The notes under the pieces were generated by a model. That model saw only the letters and a program-made list of their open reading frames with translations, did no database searches and had not been told where the DNA came from. A program made the translations under genes and the position numbers. Below, in pieces: positions 35,532 to 46,889 of a DNA stretch of 64,000 nucleotides (positions within the stretch are counted from its first letter, which is position 1; every line of letters begins with the position of its first letter). Origin of the DNA: Gremmenia infestans (taxonomy: Eukaryota > Ascomycota > Leotiomycetes > Helotiales > Hamatocanthoscyphaceae). The stretch lies in the NCBI GenBank assembly GCA_032629725.1, contig JAFEVB010000022.1, positions 1,364,001 to 1,428,000 on the forward strand, written 5' to 3'.

Positions 35532-36034
35532 CTGGTAAAAGGTGCTGGGGTAAATCGTGAGACTTTGTTATCGATTGTGCTGGCAGGTGGGGCAGTAGCT
35601 CCAGGTGGCTCCAATCAAAATACCGGGCGGTGAGGTGGAAAACAAGGGGCTGGTATTCTCAGCCTCCTGGATTTTACGACTTCATCGCCAACGTCAACAT
35701 CAACACACCATGCACCACATTTTGATTTCTCACACGTGCGACATCACGACGTAACAAAACAAAACAACTGTCGGACATCTGCATTATTAACCTGCCTCTG
35801 CTTTTGCTTCGGTTGCAATATCATCAGTGTTGATTGCCTCACCAACTCATAGTCGCTCTACTGAGATTCGTTCAACCAACCCGCATTTTGCAATTGCTCT
35901 ACATCACCGCCGGGATTGACACCATTTATTCATTTATTGATTGCGGCACATTTCAATTCAATTCAATTCAACCTTTCGACATTGACTGTGGATTCCTGGT
36001 GTCAACCTTGCACCACAGATAATCTTCATCCAAT
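35532..36034. other. leader and promoter of the gene at 36035
   Basis: No gene. A TTCAA tandem repeat (four copies, about 35951-35971) lies in the presumed 5'UTR, just upstream of the start. Confidence 0.45.
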
Positions 36035-37469
36035 ATGGCGACCTTCCGTCATACAACACCTCCTCCCACATCCCGCATCCACACTCCCTCAACACCTCTT
36101 TTTGGTACCTTCGACGACGACTATCAACCATACTCGCCCAGGAAGTCTTCCCGAATTTCGCAGCGCTCTCGCGCCGCGCAGACACCGCCTCCACAATCAG
36201 CTAGTCGCAATCTTCGCACAAACCCTTCGTCTTCGGGTTCATCGTCAACCTCTTCCTACCTTACCTCCCAACCTCGCTCCCCGCAAACAGCACCGAAGAA
36301 AAGAGGGCCGAAGAGCGATCCTGAAATTGGTGGACGACGTGTATCTGGTGCATTAAATTACGAATCGACAGCTTCCGCAGCCGCTGCTCTTGGTCTCCCT
36401 ACGCCTACTCCTCGAAAAGCCGAAAAGATGAGACCCGTAGATGTGCTACGTGCCAATGGCATGCTTCCGACTCCAGCAAAGACGCCACAGAAGCGCCCAG
36501 AGGAGGGACAGACACCCCCCGAGGTTACAGCAATTGCGCGCAATTTATTCCCAGTCCGCCCTGACACCTTGGACGAGGTTATGCCCTCTCCCAAGAGGAA
36601 GGGAAAGAAGCGCTACACCGGATTTACATTAGACAGCTTTGAGGCCGAAAACGATCAGACGCCTATTGCGATATATACCGATTCCAATGAGCGCATTCCC
36701 GAGGCTGATATGAGCATGGACAATCCTTTCTATGGTGAAGGCGCCGAGCATGAGTATTCAGAGCATGAGTCAAGCAAGCGCTCCATCAAGAGGAGAAAGA
36801 TTATGGTGCCAGGAGAAGGAGAGCAGGATTTGGAGGATGTTGAGCAAAGAAAGGATGGGGTTGTCTGTGTCTTGTAAGTCTAATAGTCGAGCTATGTTTG
36901 ACCACAACTAACGTTTTCACTTTAGTCGTGGACGAAAAGTCTTCAGAAAGTTTAGCGATGCGCAAAGCCTTGACCATAGAGACACTGGTTCCATGGCCGA
37001 CGGAAATTTTGGTGAAGCTCCAGCCGCAGAAGCATCTGCATCAGGCGCCAGTCGTCTTCTATTCCCATCCGACCGCCAACTTCGCTCTAAGGATCTTAGA
37101 AGCCAGGCTGTCGAGGATGAGGAAGCCGATACCGACATTGACGAATCATCTATGCTTTCTACTCCCCGTACCCGACCTAGCAGGAAGACTAGATCTATCA
37201 CCAACAACTCGACGCCCCAATACAGCGAAGAAATCTCTACCCCTATGGCCCCTAGATTCGCTCCCGCCGTTCCGATCTCACCACCGTCTACATCTAGAGC
37301 TACACGATCAAGGAAGATTGACATGAGCAGTTCTCCAACTGGCCCGGATAGCGACGATGCACTCAGTCCCTTCGACTCTTGGTCGAGGGTCAAGAACCCC
37401 AAGAAGCGTGTCGCAGATACATCGCCCTCCAAACCCTCATCACATTCCGACAAGAGACTCAAATTTTAA
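36035..37469 (+). CDS. uncharacterised nuclear protein rich in SP/TP sites
   Basis: A 460-residue protein in exons 36035-36873 and 36926-37469, with a 52-bp GT-AG intron and a CTAAC branch site. I do not recognise the family. The sequence is largely disordered, with many S/T-P sites (TPPPTSRIHTPSTPLFGTF, YSPRKSSR, TPTPRKAEK, TPAKTPQKR, SPKRKGKKR) and basic nuclear-localisation-like clusters (KRSIKRRK). More ordered islands look conserved-like: FTLDSFEAENDQTPIAIYTD with NPFYG, and GVVCVFRGRKVFRKFSD across the splice. The pattern fits a CDK-regulated nuclear or chromatin protein. It is divergent from DUO1 and shares the MCB-bearing promoter, which supports a cell-cycle link by inference only. 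Confidence 0.75.
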
Positions 37470-38174
37470 TTACGTCCCGCAATCTTTCGGATAGTCCAGG
37501 ATGATCAACTTCTTTCACACGACGCTGGAACATGTCGTGTTTATTTCTGGCTCTTGGAGAGATCAGGGTTGTCAAAACGGAGTCTGGTTGTTTTTGAGTT
37601 CAGCGCAAGCATGCTTCTGGACGGTAGCGAGGCGTCTTTGTTTGTGCTATGAAAATTATGCATGGCCCGAGGGTTGGGTCACTTTACTACAATTATATTT
37701 TATTTTCGTTGGTGCTTGGGGTTTTATGACGTTCTTTTGTTCTTGGTCCTGGTCTGGGAATCGGGTGATAAATCACTCACTACCTGGCGGACAATGATTT
37801 TTTTGAGGAATGGGATGGACCGCGTAATAGGCCTGTGTTGTACGAGAGATACTTGAGACTTTCATAGTAACCTACAAGCAAGAGGAAGGGATGGATGAGG
37901 GAGGACATCTGCAAGTTAAGCAGACAAAATAGACGCATTTCGTGAACACTAACATCTTTCCTATGCCATCTTCTCGCGTGCCGCAATGCCAATAAACTTT
38001 GAAATCTTAAGTGAAATATGGTATATAAAGCAAACATCTACGCTTGCTCATTTCATCACAATTTGTCCATCCATTACCTACATGCACATGCCTAATAGTC
38101 CATACCAAATATACCCATGCAATCTCGCTCCAAACACCAAACACCATTCATTCACCATATCACTCATCCAAAAC
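37470..38174. other. intergenic region between convergent genes
   Basis: 3' flanks of the unknown nuclear protein and of the SCYL2-like gene. The open frames here are short and unlike any family. Confidence 0.5.
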
Positions 38175-41100
38175 TCACAACAAACTCTCCCAAGCATCCA
38201 AACCACTCTTCTTCTGCGGTTGCTGCTGACCCATGCCCATTCCCATGCCCATTCCCATGCTTCCGCCTCCAAACGCATTATGTTGTTGCGATGGAGGTGG
38301 AGCTCCAAAAGCATTATTTGTATTCGTCTGCGTAAAAGTCGGCTGTGCCTGGAACGCTGGCTTCTGCTGTTGCTGTTGCGGAGGTGGCAAACTGAAGGAA
38401 CTCGCGCCCGGGGGCGGAGGGAGAGAGAAAGAGTTTGTTGCGCTCATGGCTGGTCTTTGCTGCTGCTGTTGCTGTTGGTTCATAGAGAGACTAGACATGG
38501 AATTTCCCAGTGAAGAGATGGTTTGTGATGAAGTGTTTGTAGAACTCCATGGATTGGACGCTGCTGCGCCCCAGTTTACGGACGTTGCGGGAGGAGGGGG
38601 TTGGAAGGCGGACATTGGTTGGGTATTTGTGCTGTAGGTCGACGTTTGCGGTTGGAGTGGAGCGCTGAAGCTGTTTTGTGGTTGGAGGGGTTGCGAAAAT
38701 TGTGTTGTGGTGGGTGAGAGTACTTCGATGCGTGAGAGATCTGGCGTTATGGTCCTTGAGGCTGCGCTCGCCTGTTGTGGCTTTAGTGGCCCCATTGAGT
38801 TATTGCTCGTATGGAAGGAAGGTGTCGTTGGACTTGGGGTGGACCAGGAGAACGCTGCTGGTTTTGGCTGCGAGTTTCGAGAGGGTTGGGATGTTGCGGA
38901 TGCGGGCGCTGCGTCCCAGCCTGCGTCCATTGAATTGGTAGATTCGCTGACTCCGGCATTACCTTTGACGAGGCGCTCAAAGTCGATTTCACCGCCTTCT
39001 GCACCGCCGTTGGTTGATCCAAAAGCGTTGGTACCTCCAAAAGACATGAAGTCGTCGTTTTGAGCAGCGCCGGAGCCATTTGCGCCTGAGAGTTCTTGCA
39101 GTTTCTTTGTCTGCTCTGCTTCGACACGGGATGAGAGGCTTTTAATGAGCTCGATGAATGATTGGAATTGCTTCAAATTGAGTAATGGACCCAGACTCAT
39201 ACTCCATAAGACAGGGAGAATGTCCATGGCAACAAAGTCTGCATCTGCCACGCCTCCCACCTGCCTTAGAACATTGAGTGCCGCGACTGCAACGGCAGGC
39301 TCTTTTGTTTTAATGGCTCTTATAAGAGGAACGATCTTCTCTTGCATTGTGTATTTATCCAAAGCAGTTGAAGAGCTCTTTTTGCTAGCATTCGCGTTCA
39401 TAATGCCATCTAAGCCATCGTTATTCGCTGCAGGATCATTGGTACCACCGCAGAGAATCACAAATGCTTCCAATCCTCGGACTTTGATTCCAAGACTGCT
39501 GGTCTTGCTGAAGACGGAGGCTATGACTGGGAATAATTCATTCTTAATGGTCGAAAAATCCAATACCGGAAGTACAATGGGTAGACTTCGTAATGAGGCA
39601 TCGACAATACTATGAGTGGGCGACTCAATTGCAAGGTGGATGATAGGTAGAATTTCTATGAAAATCAGCACAATTCATATCTTCATCAAAGAGCCACTTA
39701 CCATCTTTGAATTCCTTGCCCGAGCAGTTGTTTTTAATCTCACTTATGTGTTCCAATAGCACCATGAGGCCAGCTTCCTTTACTAGGTCTCGTTCAACGG
39801 GACCTTTGGAATTGCTCGGAGGCAGGAATATCTCTCTCAATCTTGGCATTATCTTCTCCGTAAATGGTCTCCTTCCGGATGGTAACAGCTCAATGATCTT
39901 AAAGACATTCTGCAAAATCAGGGATAGTAGCTCGCGGTCTTTCATTTCTTCCAGCAGTGCCGGAAGAACTTTCTTATCCAGGACGGATTTTGGGAAGGAT
40001 GGCAGGACTCTCGAAAGGCCGCGCATGAATTGTGCTTTCTCATTGGGTGTTTTAGTCGGGAGTGAGTCTAGAAAACGAATTGTAGATATCAGGATATTAT
40101 CGAAATATGCGCTTTGTTGAAACTCTTTCGCCGTCATTCGTTGAGCTGGGCGTCTAGTTATCAGACGAGGCAAGACCGATGTAGTAAGATCCTTTGGAAT
40201 TGGCCGTGAAGAAAGAAAACCATTACCAGCTGACGGTATTGTTGATGAGGACGTAAACAGTCTCTTGTAGGTTGATACGCTGGAGTTTGTTTGTAAAGGT
40301 GAAATATGCGGAGAGTTGTAGAGGGCAATTATCAAAAGTCCAAGGGAGAACATATCGGCTCCTACATTCAAGTTCGAGTCTAGCACGAAATCCGGGGAGC
40401 AAAAGTCTAGGTCCATTTGCACAGAGCGAGGGAGTCGTGGGTCGAAATTGAGGGCTTCGGAAAGGTTGATAGGCTGTACAGACGTAGCTTTTGTTGAGCC
40501 ATCAGGGGGACTCGAGAAACTGAGGCCACTGATTTTCCAATCGGACTATTTATCATCAGTAAGGAACTCTAGAATTTTTGCCCATAACCCACCTTGGTAT
40601 TTATAAAAACTGCATCAGGAGTCAAATTGCCATGAACAAGACCAGCGTGATCATGCAAAAACTCCAATGCCTTGCTGAGCTGTTCCAGCCCCTTTTGTAT
40701 TTCAAGCTCACCGATCTCGAGCTCCCGCCGTCTACGCCCTCTCTCTGGATCTTCTGTAACAAATCGACTCGATCTGCCACCCCTTCCTCCGGGCCTTTCC
40801 TCTTCATCCTTTTCTGCTAACAAGCCGGCCAGAGATGCCGTCACAGGCTCCGTCGCAAATTGTAGTCCTCCATTTCGCGTTTCCTCTACCGGCTCAACAA
40901 GCTCCAGGATATTCGGATGCCGTAACCTAGCTAATGACGATGCCTCTTTCTTCAATCTTTCCACCACTTCTTCTGTGGCGCGCTTCAATGAAGCAGCACT
41001 CGATCTCCCAAGGGACCCAGAGTGGGAATCCAAGGACTTGCGATCAAGCACGAACACAGACACCGCCTTTCCCGTAGATTTCTTCTTGCCATCGTGTATC

Positions 41101-41192
41101 TTCCAGGGCCCAGAGGTAGATATCGGCGAGGATACTACGGTGTAATTGGAGTTTATGTTCGAGGAGAACGATTTCAGCGCTGAACTGAACAT
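38175..41192 (-). CDS. SCY1-like pseudokinase (SCYL2/Ppk32 type)
   Basis: A 974-residue protein in exons 41192-40593, 40545-39702 and 39655-38175, with two short introns (47 and 46 bp). The N-terminal kinase-like domain (about 1-345) is degenerate. The catalytic-loop HRD is replaced by HGN (LVHGNLTPDAVFINTK), and the DFG position reads SDWKISGLSF, so it is almost certainly inactive. HEAT-like repeats follow (about 370-620; LPALLEEMKDRELLSLILQN, EILPIIHLAIESPTHSIVDASLRSL). The tail from about 640 is Ser/Pro/Gln-rich with poly-Gln runs and an (MG)n segment, ending LDAWESLL. The order pseudokinase, HEAT, low-complexity tail matches SCYL2 (CVAK104), which works in clathrin-coat trafficking between endosome and Golgi. 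Confidence 0.9.
38229..38262. repeat. coding minisatellite (CCCATTCCCATG)n
   Basis: Short imperfect tandem repeat inside the last exon of the SCYL2-like gene. On the coding strand it encodes an MGMGMGMGMG run. Poly-Gln CTG/TTG tracts near 38370 and 38460 belong to the same tail. Confidence 0.8.
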
Positions 41193-41843
41193 ATTTCGTT
41201 ATTGGAGTTCCACCTGTCAATCAGCCTCCTTGGCTTCGTGTCCTCTCGTAGCGCATGGGGGCTCCTGAGTCGACTGATACGGAGTCCTCAGACAATGGCG
41301 GGAAGCAATGAAGCTATGCTCAACCTTTTGTAGGGTTGAAAAATAGAATTATGTTGCAGTGGCTGCAATTGGTGAAGCATCAAGGCTGCCAGCAAGGCTC
41401 CGACGCCAAGGGCTGGAGAGATCGCTGCTATTGTATCAAATTTATAGGCGGGGTTTTGGTGACATTTCCTACAATAACAATAACAACAAAGTATATTTTT
41501 TCCTGTTCAAATTGAGCTCCTCGTAACAAAGACTTCTCTTATACACTACTAATGAGTTTATTATGTTTTTCAAACATGTTCGTTCGTTCGTTCAAGAATA
41601 CCATATCATACGATAGTCAAAAAGTACCCGTCCCGTGAATCTATAAATATGGCGGCTAGCTCGCTTGTTGATGGTCCGATTTCCGTCCGTCTTTCGGAGG
41701 GCGCCCAAGAAATATCTCGAGTTGAACGCTCTGACTCAATCAATCTATTTCGTCTTCTCCCAGTCATCTCTTTTCTATAAAAAAAAGCTAGAGCACCTGG
41801 ATCAGCAACTCGGAAACATACTTCTGGCTGCAAATTCGTCAAA
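41193..41843. promoter_or_regulatory. divergent promoter with Gcn4/CPC1-type site, SCYL2-like / BAT1
   Basis: TGACTCA, a perfect Gcn4/CPC1 (cross-pathway control) site, lies at 41732-41738, 106-112 bp upstream of the aminotransferase start. A TGAGTC half-match lies at 41265-41270. TCTATAAATAT at about 41639 is TATA-like. If that TATA sets the start of transcription, TGACTCA would fall in the leader, which weakens the case. A short uORF (45 codons) begins at 41650. A (TTCG)n triplet occurs near 41580. Confidence 0.45.
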
Positions 41844-43131
41844 ATGCTTCGTCAATTGCGACCCAGAAGCTCGCTCTTCAAGCAATCTCCCTCGAGGCTG
41901 TTAGCAAGCTATGAACCCTCGAGACTATACAGCATAAAGGCCGAAGCAGCAGCAACAACAAAACTCCCAGAGATTGATCCCTCCGCCTTGACCATCACCA
42001 AAACCACCACCCCAAAAGAGCTCGTTCCCCAAAATGAACTGGTATTTGGCCGAACATTCACAGGTAAATACCTCCCACCCTTGAATCCATACCACATAGC
42101 TTACAGCTACAACAGACCACATGCTCAGTCTCGAATGGACCGCCGCAGAAGGCTGGCTTCCCCCACGCATAACGCCCTACCAAAACCTCTCCCTCGACCC
42201 CGCCAGCTGCGTATTCCATTACGCCTTCACCGCATTCGAAGGTATGAAAGCCTACAAAGACGCCAAAGGCCAAGTCCGGCTCTTTCGGCCCACGAAAAAC
42301 ATGGCACGTCTGAATAAATCCGTTGCGAGAATCGCTCTTCCAACTTTTGATGGTGCTGCTATGATTGAGTTGATTTCTAAATTTGCGGCTCTGGATGAGC
42401 GCTTTATCTCTGATCAGAAGGGATACTCGCTGTATTTGAGGCCGACAATGATTGGGACGCAGAGAACACTAGGTGTGGGACCACCTGGCTCGGCACTTTT
42501 CTATGTTATTGCGTCGCCAGTGGGACCCTATTATCCTACGGGCTTCAAGGCTATTTCGTTGGAGGCTACGGATTATGCTGTAAGAGCCTGGCCGGGAGGA
42601 GTTGGTGACAAGAAGCTGGGTGCTAATTACGCGCCTTGTATTGTGCCGCAAATGGAGGCTGCGAAGAGGGGCTTCCACCAGAATTTGTGGTTGTTTGGGG
42701 AAGAGGAGTACGTTACTGAAGTGGGGACTATGAATCTTTTTGTGGCCATGAAGAACAAGGAGACAGGGCAAAAGGAACTTATTACTGCACCTCTGGATGG
42801 GACGATTCTTGAGGGTGTAACGAGGGATTCGATATTGGAATTGGCACGTGAGCGGTTAGTACCTGAAGGGTGGTTGATTTCTGAGCGGAAATACACGATG
42901 AGTGATCTCGACGCTGCTGCAAAAGACGGCCGATTGATGGAAGTTTTCGGCGCGGGGACTGCAGCTATTGTGGCACCAGTACGGAACATCAGCTGGAAGG
43001 GCAAGCTAGTGGATTGTGGGTTGAAACCAGGTGAGGAAGCCGGAGAGCTTACATTGAAGTTGAAGGATTGGATTGAGGCTAGACAGTATGGGGATGAGGA
43101 GCATGATTGGAGTTATGTTGTGCCAAAGTAA
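41844..43131 (+). CDS. BAT1: branched-chain amino acid aminotransferase, mitochondrial type
   Basis: A class IV PLP-dependent transaminase that interconverts Leu, Ile and Val with their 2-oxo acids, using glutamate/2-oxoglutarate. Exons are 41844-42063 and 42116-43131 with a 52-bp GT-AG intron; the product is 411 residues. The first 30 residues (MLRQLRPRSSLFKQSPSRLL) are Arg/Ser-rich without acidic residues, a good mitochondrial presequence. Family motifs: FHYAFTAFEGMKAY, RLFRPTKNMARLNKS, YLRPTMIGT, then GDKKLGANYAPC with the PLP-binding lysine at about residue 240. TEVGTMNLF and GAGTAAIVAPV, which bind the cofactor phosphate, follow. The CxxC redox pair of human BCAT2 was not seen. Confidence 0.95.
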
Positions 43132-43544
43132 AGTGTATGATGTAGAAAAAGCAATTGGGCGGTAACTTCCAAGATGATAGCGTTGCATCTTAGGAGGCAG
43201 TTTCTATAGAATTTAAAAATAGACATAACCTAGAAAGGTTCCATCGACTAGGAGCGGGACATCCATCACTATGACATTCTTAGCCCCCTTCCCCAAGCTG
43301 CGACTCGCCATAAATTGTATTCTCCTTCTCACAAAAGACACGAACCTTCAAATCACATATCAAACATAGACAACATGCAGCAAACCGTTTAATTCCAAGC
43401 TCAAAACAAATAAAATCCATCGTCTATCAGCACTCTCAGGTGTATGTGCATGTGCATCTCCTCCCACTTGATATCCCATCTCAACCAACCTCTAATTCCA
43501 TATGTACATCTTCCAGCCTCCCTCCCCTTTCCCCAAGTCCATCT
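43132..43544. other. intergenic region between convergent genes
   Basis: 3' flanks of the aminotransferase and the complex I subunit. Nothing else was seen. Confidence 0.5.
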
Positions 43545-44173
43545 CTACGACTTATCCTCCGGCTCCGCCAAAATGCCCTCAACCTCTAACCGCCGTCTCG
43601 CTTCTTCAAGTGCCCAGGTTTGTATCCTATTGCATCATATTAGCCCTCATCCAATACACGATCGATTTCCTTTTCCTCCCTCCATCTCCATATCCCCTCT
43701 CCTCCATCCCACACCCATCTCTACACCTCAAATCCCACTCCACTCCACTCTCGCAACCCAACCCATTCCATCCCATCCCACCCAGTCTCCCCTCTATCCC
43801 CAGAAACACGCCAATCCAATAAAAACGAGACGGCAAGAAAGAAAATGAACACTCACGAAGTATCAGGCTTGAAAGCATACCCCACAGCGCCCGCCGCCAA
43901 ACTCCCAAAAAACCCATACACCCAAATATTCTCCCACCCCTCCACCGGCGCCTTCTCGCCCGGCTTCACGCCAAACAGCCATCCAGTAGGCGGATCATAC
44001 GGTTCCTCGTGGTGATGCTCATGTTCGTGTGCGTCCGCATGCCCTGCCTTTGCAGCGGATGCTGAGCTCGCAGATGCTGAGAATGGACGAGCAGATGGTG
44101 AGCGTGCACTGGCGCTGCATGTGAGGGATCGGGAGGCGCGGAGCGCGGTTATGGGGGTTGGGAGGACGCGCAT
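43545..44173 (-). CDS. complex I accessory subunit ESSS (NDUFB11-like)
   Basis: A 132-residue single-pass subunit of mitochondrial NADH:ubiquinone oxidoreductase. Exon 1 is 44173-43857 and exon 2 is 43626-43545. The 230-bp GT-AG intron between them is C-rich and long for this genome. The Arg/Ser/Ala-rich N-terminus (MRVLPTPITALRASRSLTC) looks like a mitochondrial presequence. A His/Glu-rich patch (DAHEHEHHHEEPYDPP) precedes the family signature PPTGWLFGVKPGE and GWENIWVYGFFGSLAAG (membrane segment). The splice restores KPDTSIQTWALEEARRRLE, the conserved C-terminal helix, and the protein ends AEPEDKS. The second exon would be missed without splicing. Confidence 0.9.
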
Positions 44174-45622
44174 TGTGGATAATTTTCTGGTTGGGTTTGC
44201 GTGAGGATGGTGAGGGTGGGTGGTAGGGAGAGAGGGCAGTCGAATAGATGTCGTTGAAGTTGAAGTTGAAGGTCGCTTGCAGACCGGCCCGGCCGCGCTA
44301 GTGGTGCCGCTCCTCCCCTCCGCCGCTCCGAATAGTGGGGATCTATCTAACCTCCACCTCCACCTTCTCTTCATATTATCATCTCACTACATCTAACTAC
44401 AGCAATCTTTGAATTTGAAGTAAGGGGTAACATACCATGGACTGTCGTGCAGATTATGTTTGAGATCGATAGAAAGCAAGTCATATTTAAGGATTCTTTA
44501 CCTGCGTAAACTGAAATTTTGATAAAATCTACTCGACGTCCATTTGCCCTTTTCTTTTTATTAAGCTTTGCGTGGCGTTGCGTCTTGGAGTACTTACTAT
44601 AGATAAGCATTTTGTATTTACCTATTCTCTGGACCATTCGTTTCATTTGATGCGGTAGATATGTATGACTTGTTTCCATATTAAATGTCCACCAAAAATT
44701 AGATTACCTTACCTTAGGCAGTGTAGCATTGACGTACCATTGCACAGCGTCACATAGTCAGCAACCCGGAGATTCCTACGTCGAATCGATGTTTAGTTGT
44801 GTAATGGTTGGACAAGGAACATTACAGACCGGATCATGTCAAACTTAACTTCTTGAGTGACAGCCATCTTTGCCAGGGTAGAAGATAGTGATTCTGATGT
44901 CAAAGTGGGATCAACTAGGTATAGCAATTTTGCTGTTCGGTACTAGACAAGCACTTTCCCCGCCCAGGAGCCAGCTGGCTTCACCTTATACTTACTCCAA
45001 AGCTTGGAGATTCGCCGTAGGATATGACCCTGGCCGAAGCCGGTCTTCTTGATTCATAATCTCGCAGGATTTACACAGCAACCCTGTTCTTGCAGCCGTG
45101 GTACTGTAGAGGGTGGTCAGCACGGGGTAATAGGTAAGGCTGGCTAGGTCAAAGTGGAGAATTGCGATTATCTCTAAGGGGCCTAGTTGTCAATTTTACC
45201 TGATACAGTAATCTGTATCTACCGAGCGAGCTATCAAAAAGGCCATTATGGATAGTGAATACACTTTTATACATTAGTAAATGGTTTCTTTTCATCATTC
45301 TAATTATGGAGTGAGTAGAAGTAATCATGCATGCCCAAATCTAGGCGGGGTCATCTTGTCGTGATTGGCCGCTTTTTATGGACTTCTGTTGATTGTATTG
45401 TGACGTGCTGTATGTGACCATAGAAGTGGGTACTGGTGTTATTATTTAAGGCCAGAAGATCCTGCGTTGAAACAAAGCACCTCTAGCCAACTGCAGTACA
45501 AGATTAGTGCGGATGAATCATTTCCTGAATCTCAGGCATATTTTTCCATCTTTGTTAAGCCCTGGTCTAGGAACTTTACACTTACCATTCGCACTGCAAA
45601 TAAAATCAAGGAGATATAAGTT
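44174..45622. other. intergenic region between divergent complex I subunit and NMNAT-like gene
   Basis: About 1.4 kb with no supportable coding region. It is AT-rich around 45200-45330. No tRNA-like fold or repeat was recognised. Confidence 0.5.
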
Positions 45623-46541
45623 ATGTCTCTTAAACATTACGTGCAGATGGCCTACAAAGATGTCGGCCTAACTCAGGAAACCGAACTCCGCGCGATCCAG
45701 CCATTGAATGGAACTTTGCAAAGTGGCAGCGAGAATCTCCTCCTCGTATACGCTGGCTCGTTCAATCCTCCACACCGGGGACACATAAATGCTGTTCTAT
45801 CAGGGTTGAGGCCAGAGGTAGCGGCAGTTGCAATCGTCATCCTACCTAGTGAAGATTGGTACTTGAGGGATAAGGTAGCCAAGAGTCATCCAGATTTTTT
45901 CCTTCCACAGAAACGCAGAGCGGATCTTTTGGGTGCTATTCCTTCCCTTCCAAAAGCAAGGGTGTGGGTGTGGACAACCACCTGGTACCCCTTCAAGCCA
46001 TTTACGGAAGCCTTACTTCGATTGACCAAGGCGGACGGGTTCAATCTAGCCATCGCACGGTTGGTTGGACCGGATAACTTGAATACAAAGGATCCTCTCA
46101 AGATCATGCCATACGAGTTTCCTGCTATAGTAATTACAAACAGAGCGAGACATTTCCCTGACCATTTTCTTCCGGATGGCAAGCCAGTGATGTGGGATGG
46201 TTTCGGGGAATGGACCCGTAGCAAGCGTGGTGGTGGAGATGGTTCGTGCATGCATTGCTTGTAGAGAATACTCTCCTATAAAAGCTGACTGGTTTTGGCT
46301 AGATGACTGGGAGGCTGGCAAAGACGAGGTTGTGCTGTGGGCATGTACGGGTGCTTGTGACAGTGATCCTCCGAAGAGAGGATACTACCTCCAACATCTG
46401 AAGCCTGTTTCCGCTGATATCAGCTCGACGAACTTGCGACAAGCCTTAGTCCAAACCCACCTTCTTGATGAAGCAAGGCTCAATCAGCTGAGTACCGAAG
46501 CTCTTCTAGAGCTCCTGGGACCGATTCTGCGGGAGAATTGA
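45623..46541 (+). CDS. NMNAT-like nucleotidyltransferase
   Basis: A 285-residue protein of the cytidylyltransferase-like/NMNAT superfamily. Exons are 45623-46241 and 46303-46541, joined across a 61-bp GT-AG intron with a GCTGAC branch site, so that the frame reads RGGGDDDWEAGKD. The nucleotide-binding signature GSFNPPHRGH (residues 45-54) includes the HxGH motif. Near residue 250 the matching ISSTNLRQAL has the ISSTxxR pattern that contacts the phosphates. The expected reaction class is ATP plus NMN (or a related nucleotide) to a dinucleotide plus PPi. It differs from the canonical eukaryotic NMNAT signature (GSFxPxTxxH), so it is probably a second, divergent enzyme and its substrate should be left open. 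Confidence 0.82.
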
Positions 46542-46760
46542 CATTTACATACATAATGATATTGGAGGGGCCCTTCTGATCATCTTGGCATGTGATTGTC
46601 GCGCTAATACACCGGGGACGCAAGAGCTTTATTCAGTGATATAGACTAGTTCCTTCAGTACAATTATACAATTAGTCAAAGTTAATACTCTGCCTGCAAA
46701 TTCGAGTCGTTCACTACCTCCATCAAGCTTCTACTGCACAACAAACAGCCGCCGTCGAAT

Positions 46761-46889
46761 ATGTGTGCGCCGCCCGGAGCTGGACGACCTGCTGCGTTAT
46801 TTGGTGAGATTCATATGACGAAGAGCTTGAAGAAGACACAGACTAAGGATAAGAGTGCGGCTGCGGTTGCGGGGAGAGTTTTGAATTAA
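46761..46889 (+). CDS. WH2-domain microprotein (42 residues)
   Basis: A tiny ATG-to-TAA frame that would be skipped by length cut-offs. It opens MCAPPGAGRPAALFGEIH and closes MTKSLKKTQTKDKSAAAVAGRVLN. The pattern, an amphipathic helix (ALFGEIH), then LKKT followed by T-x-D-x-S and AGRVL, is that of a WH2 actin-monomer-binding motif, as in verprolin/WIP proteins, preceded by a short Pro/Gly stretch. Everything in the frame belongs to the motif, with no stop or frame break. The upstream 200 bp shows no further exon or poly-Pro tract, so it may be complete; alternatively it is the last exon of a transcript with unseen 5' exons. The call rests on motif recognition only. Confidence 0.6.
   Translation: MCAPPGAGRPAALFGEIHMTKSLKKTQTKDKSAAAVAGRVLN

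Noticed and set aside
38233..38637. Cys/Gly-rich 134-codon + strand frame
   Set aside because: It is the antisense reading of poly-Gln and Pro-rich codons of the SCYL2-like gene; the poly-Cys runs are an artefact of CTG repeats.
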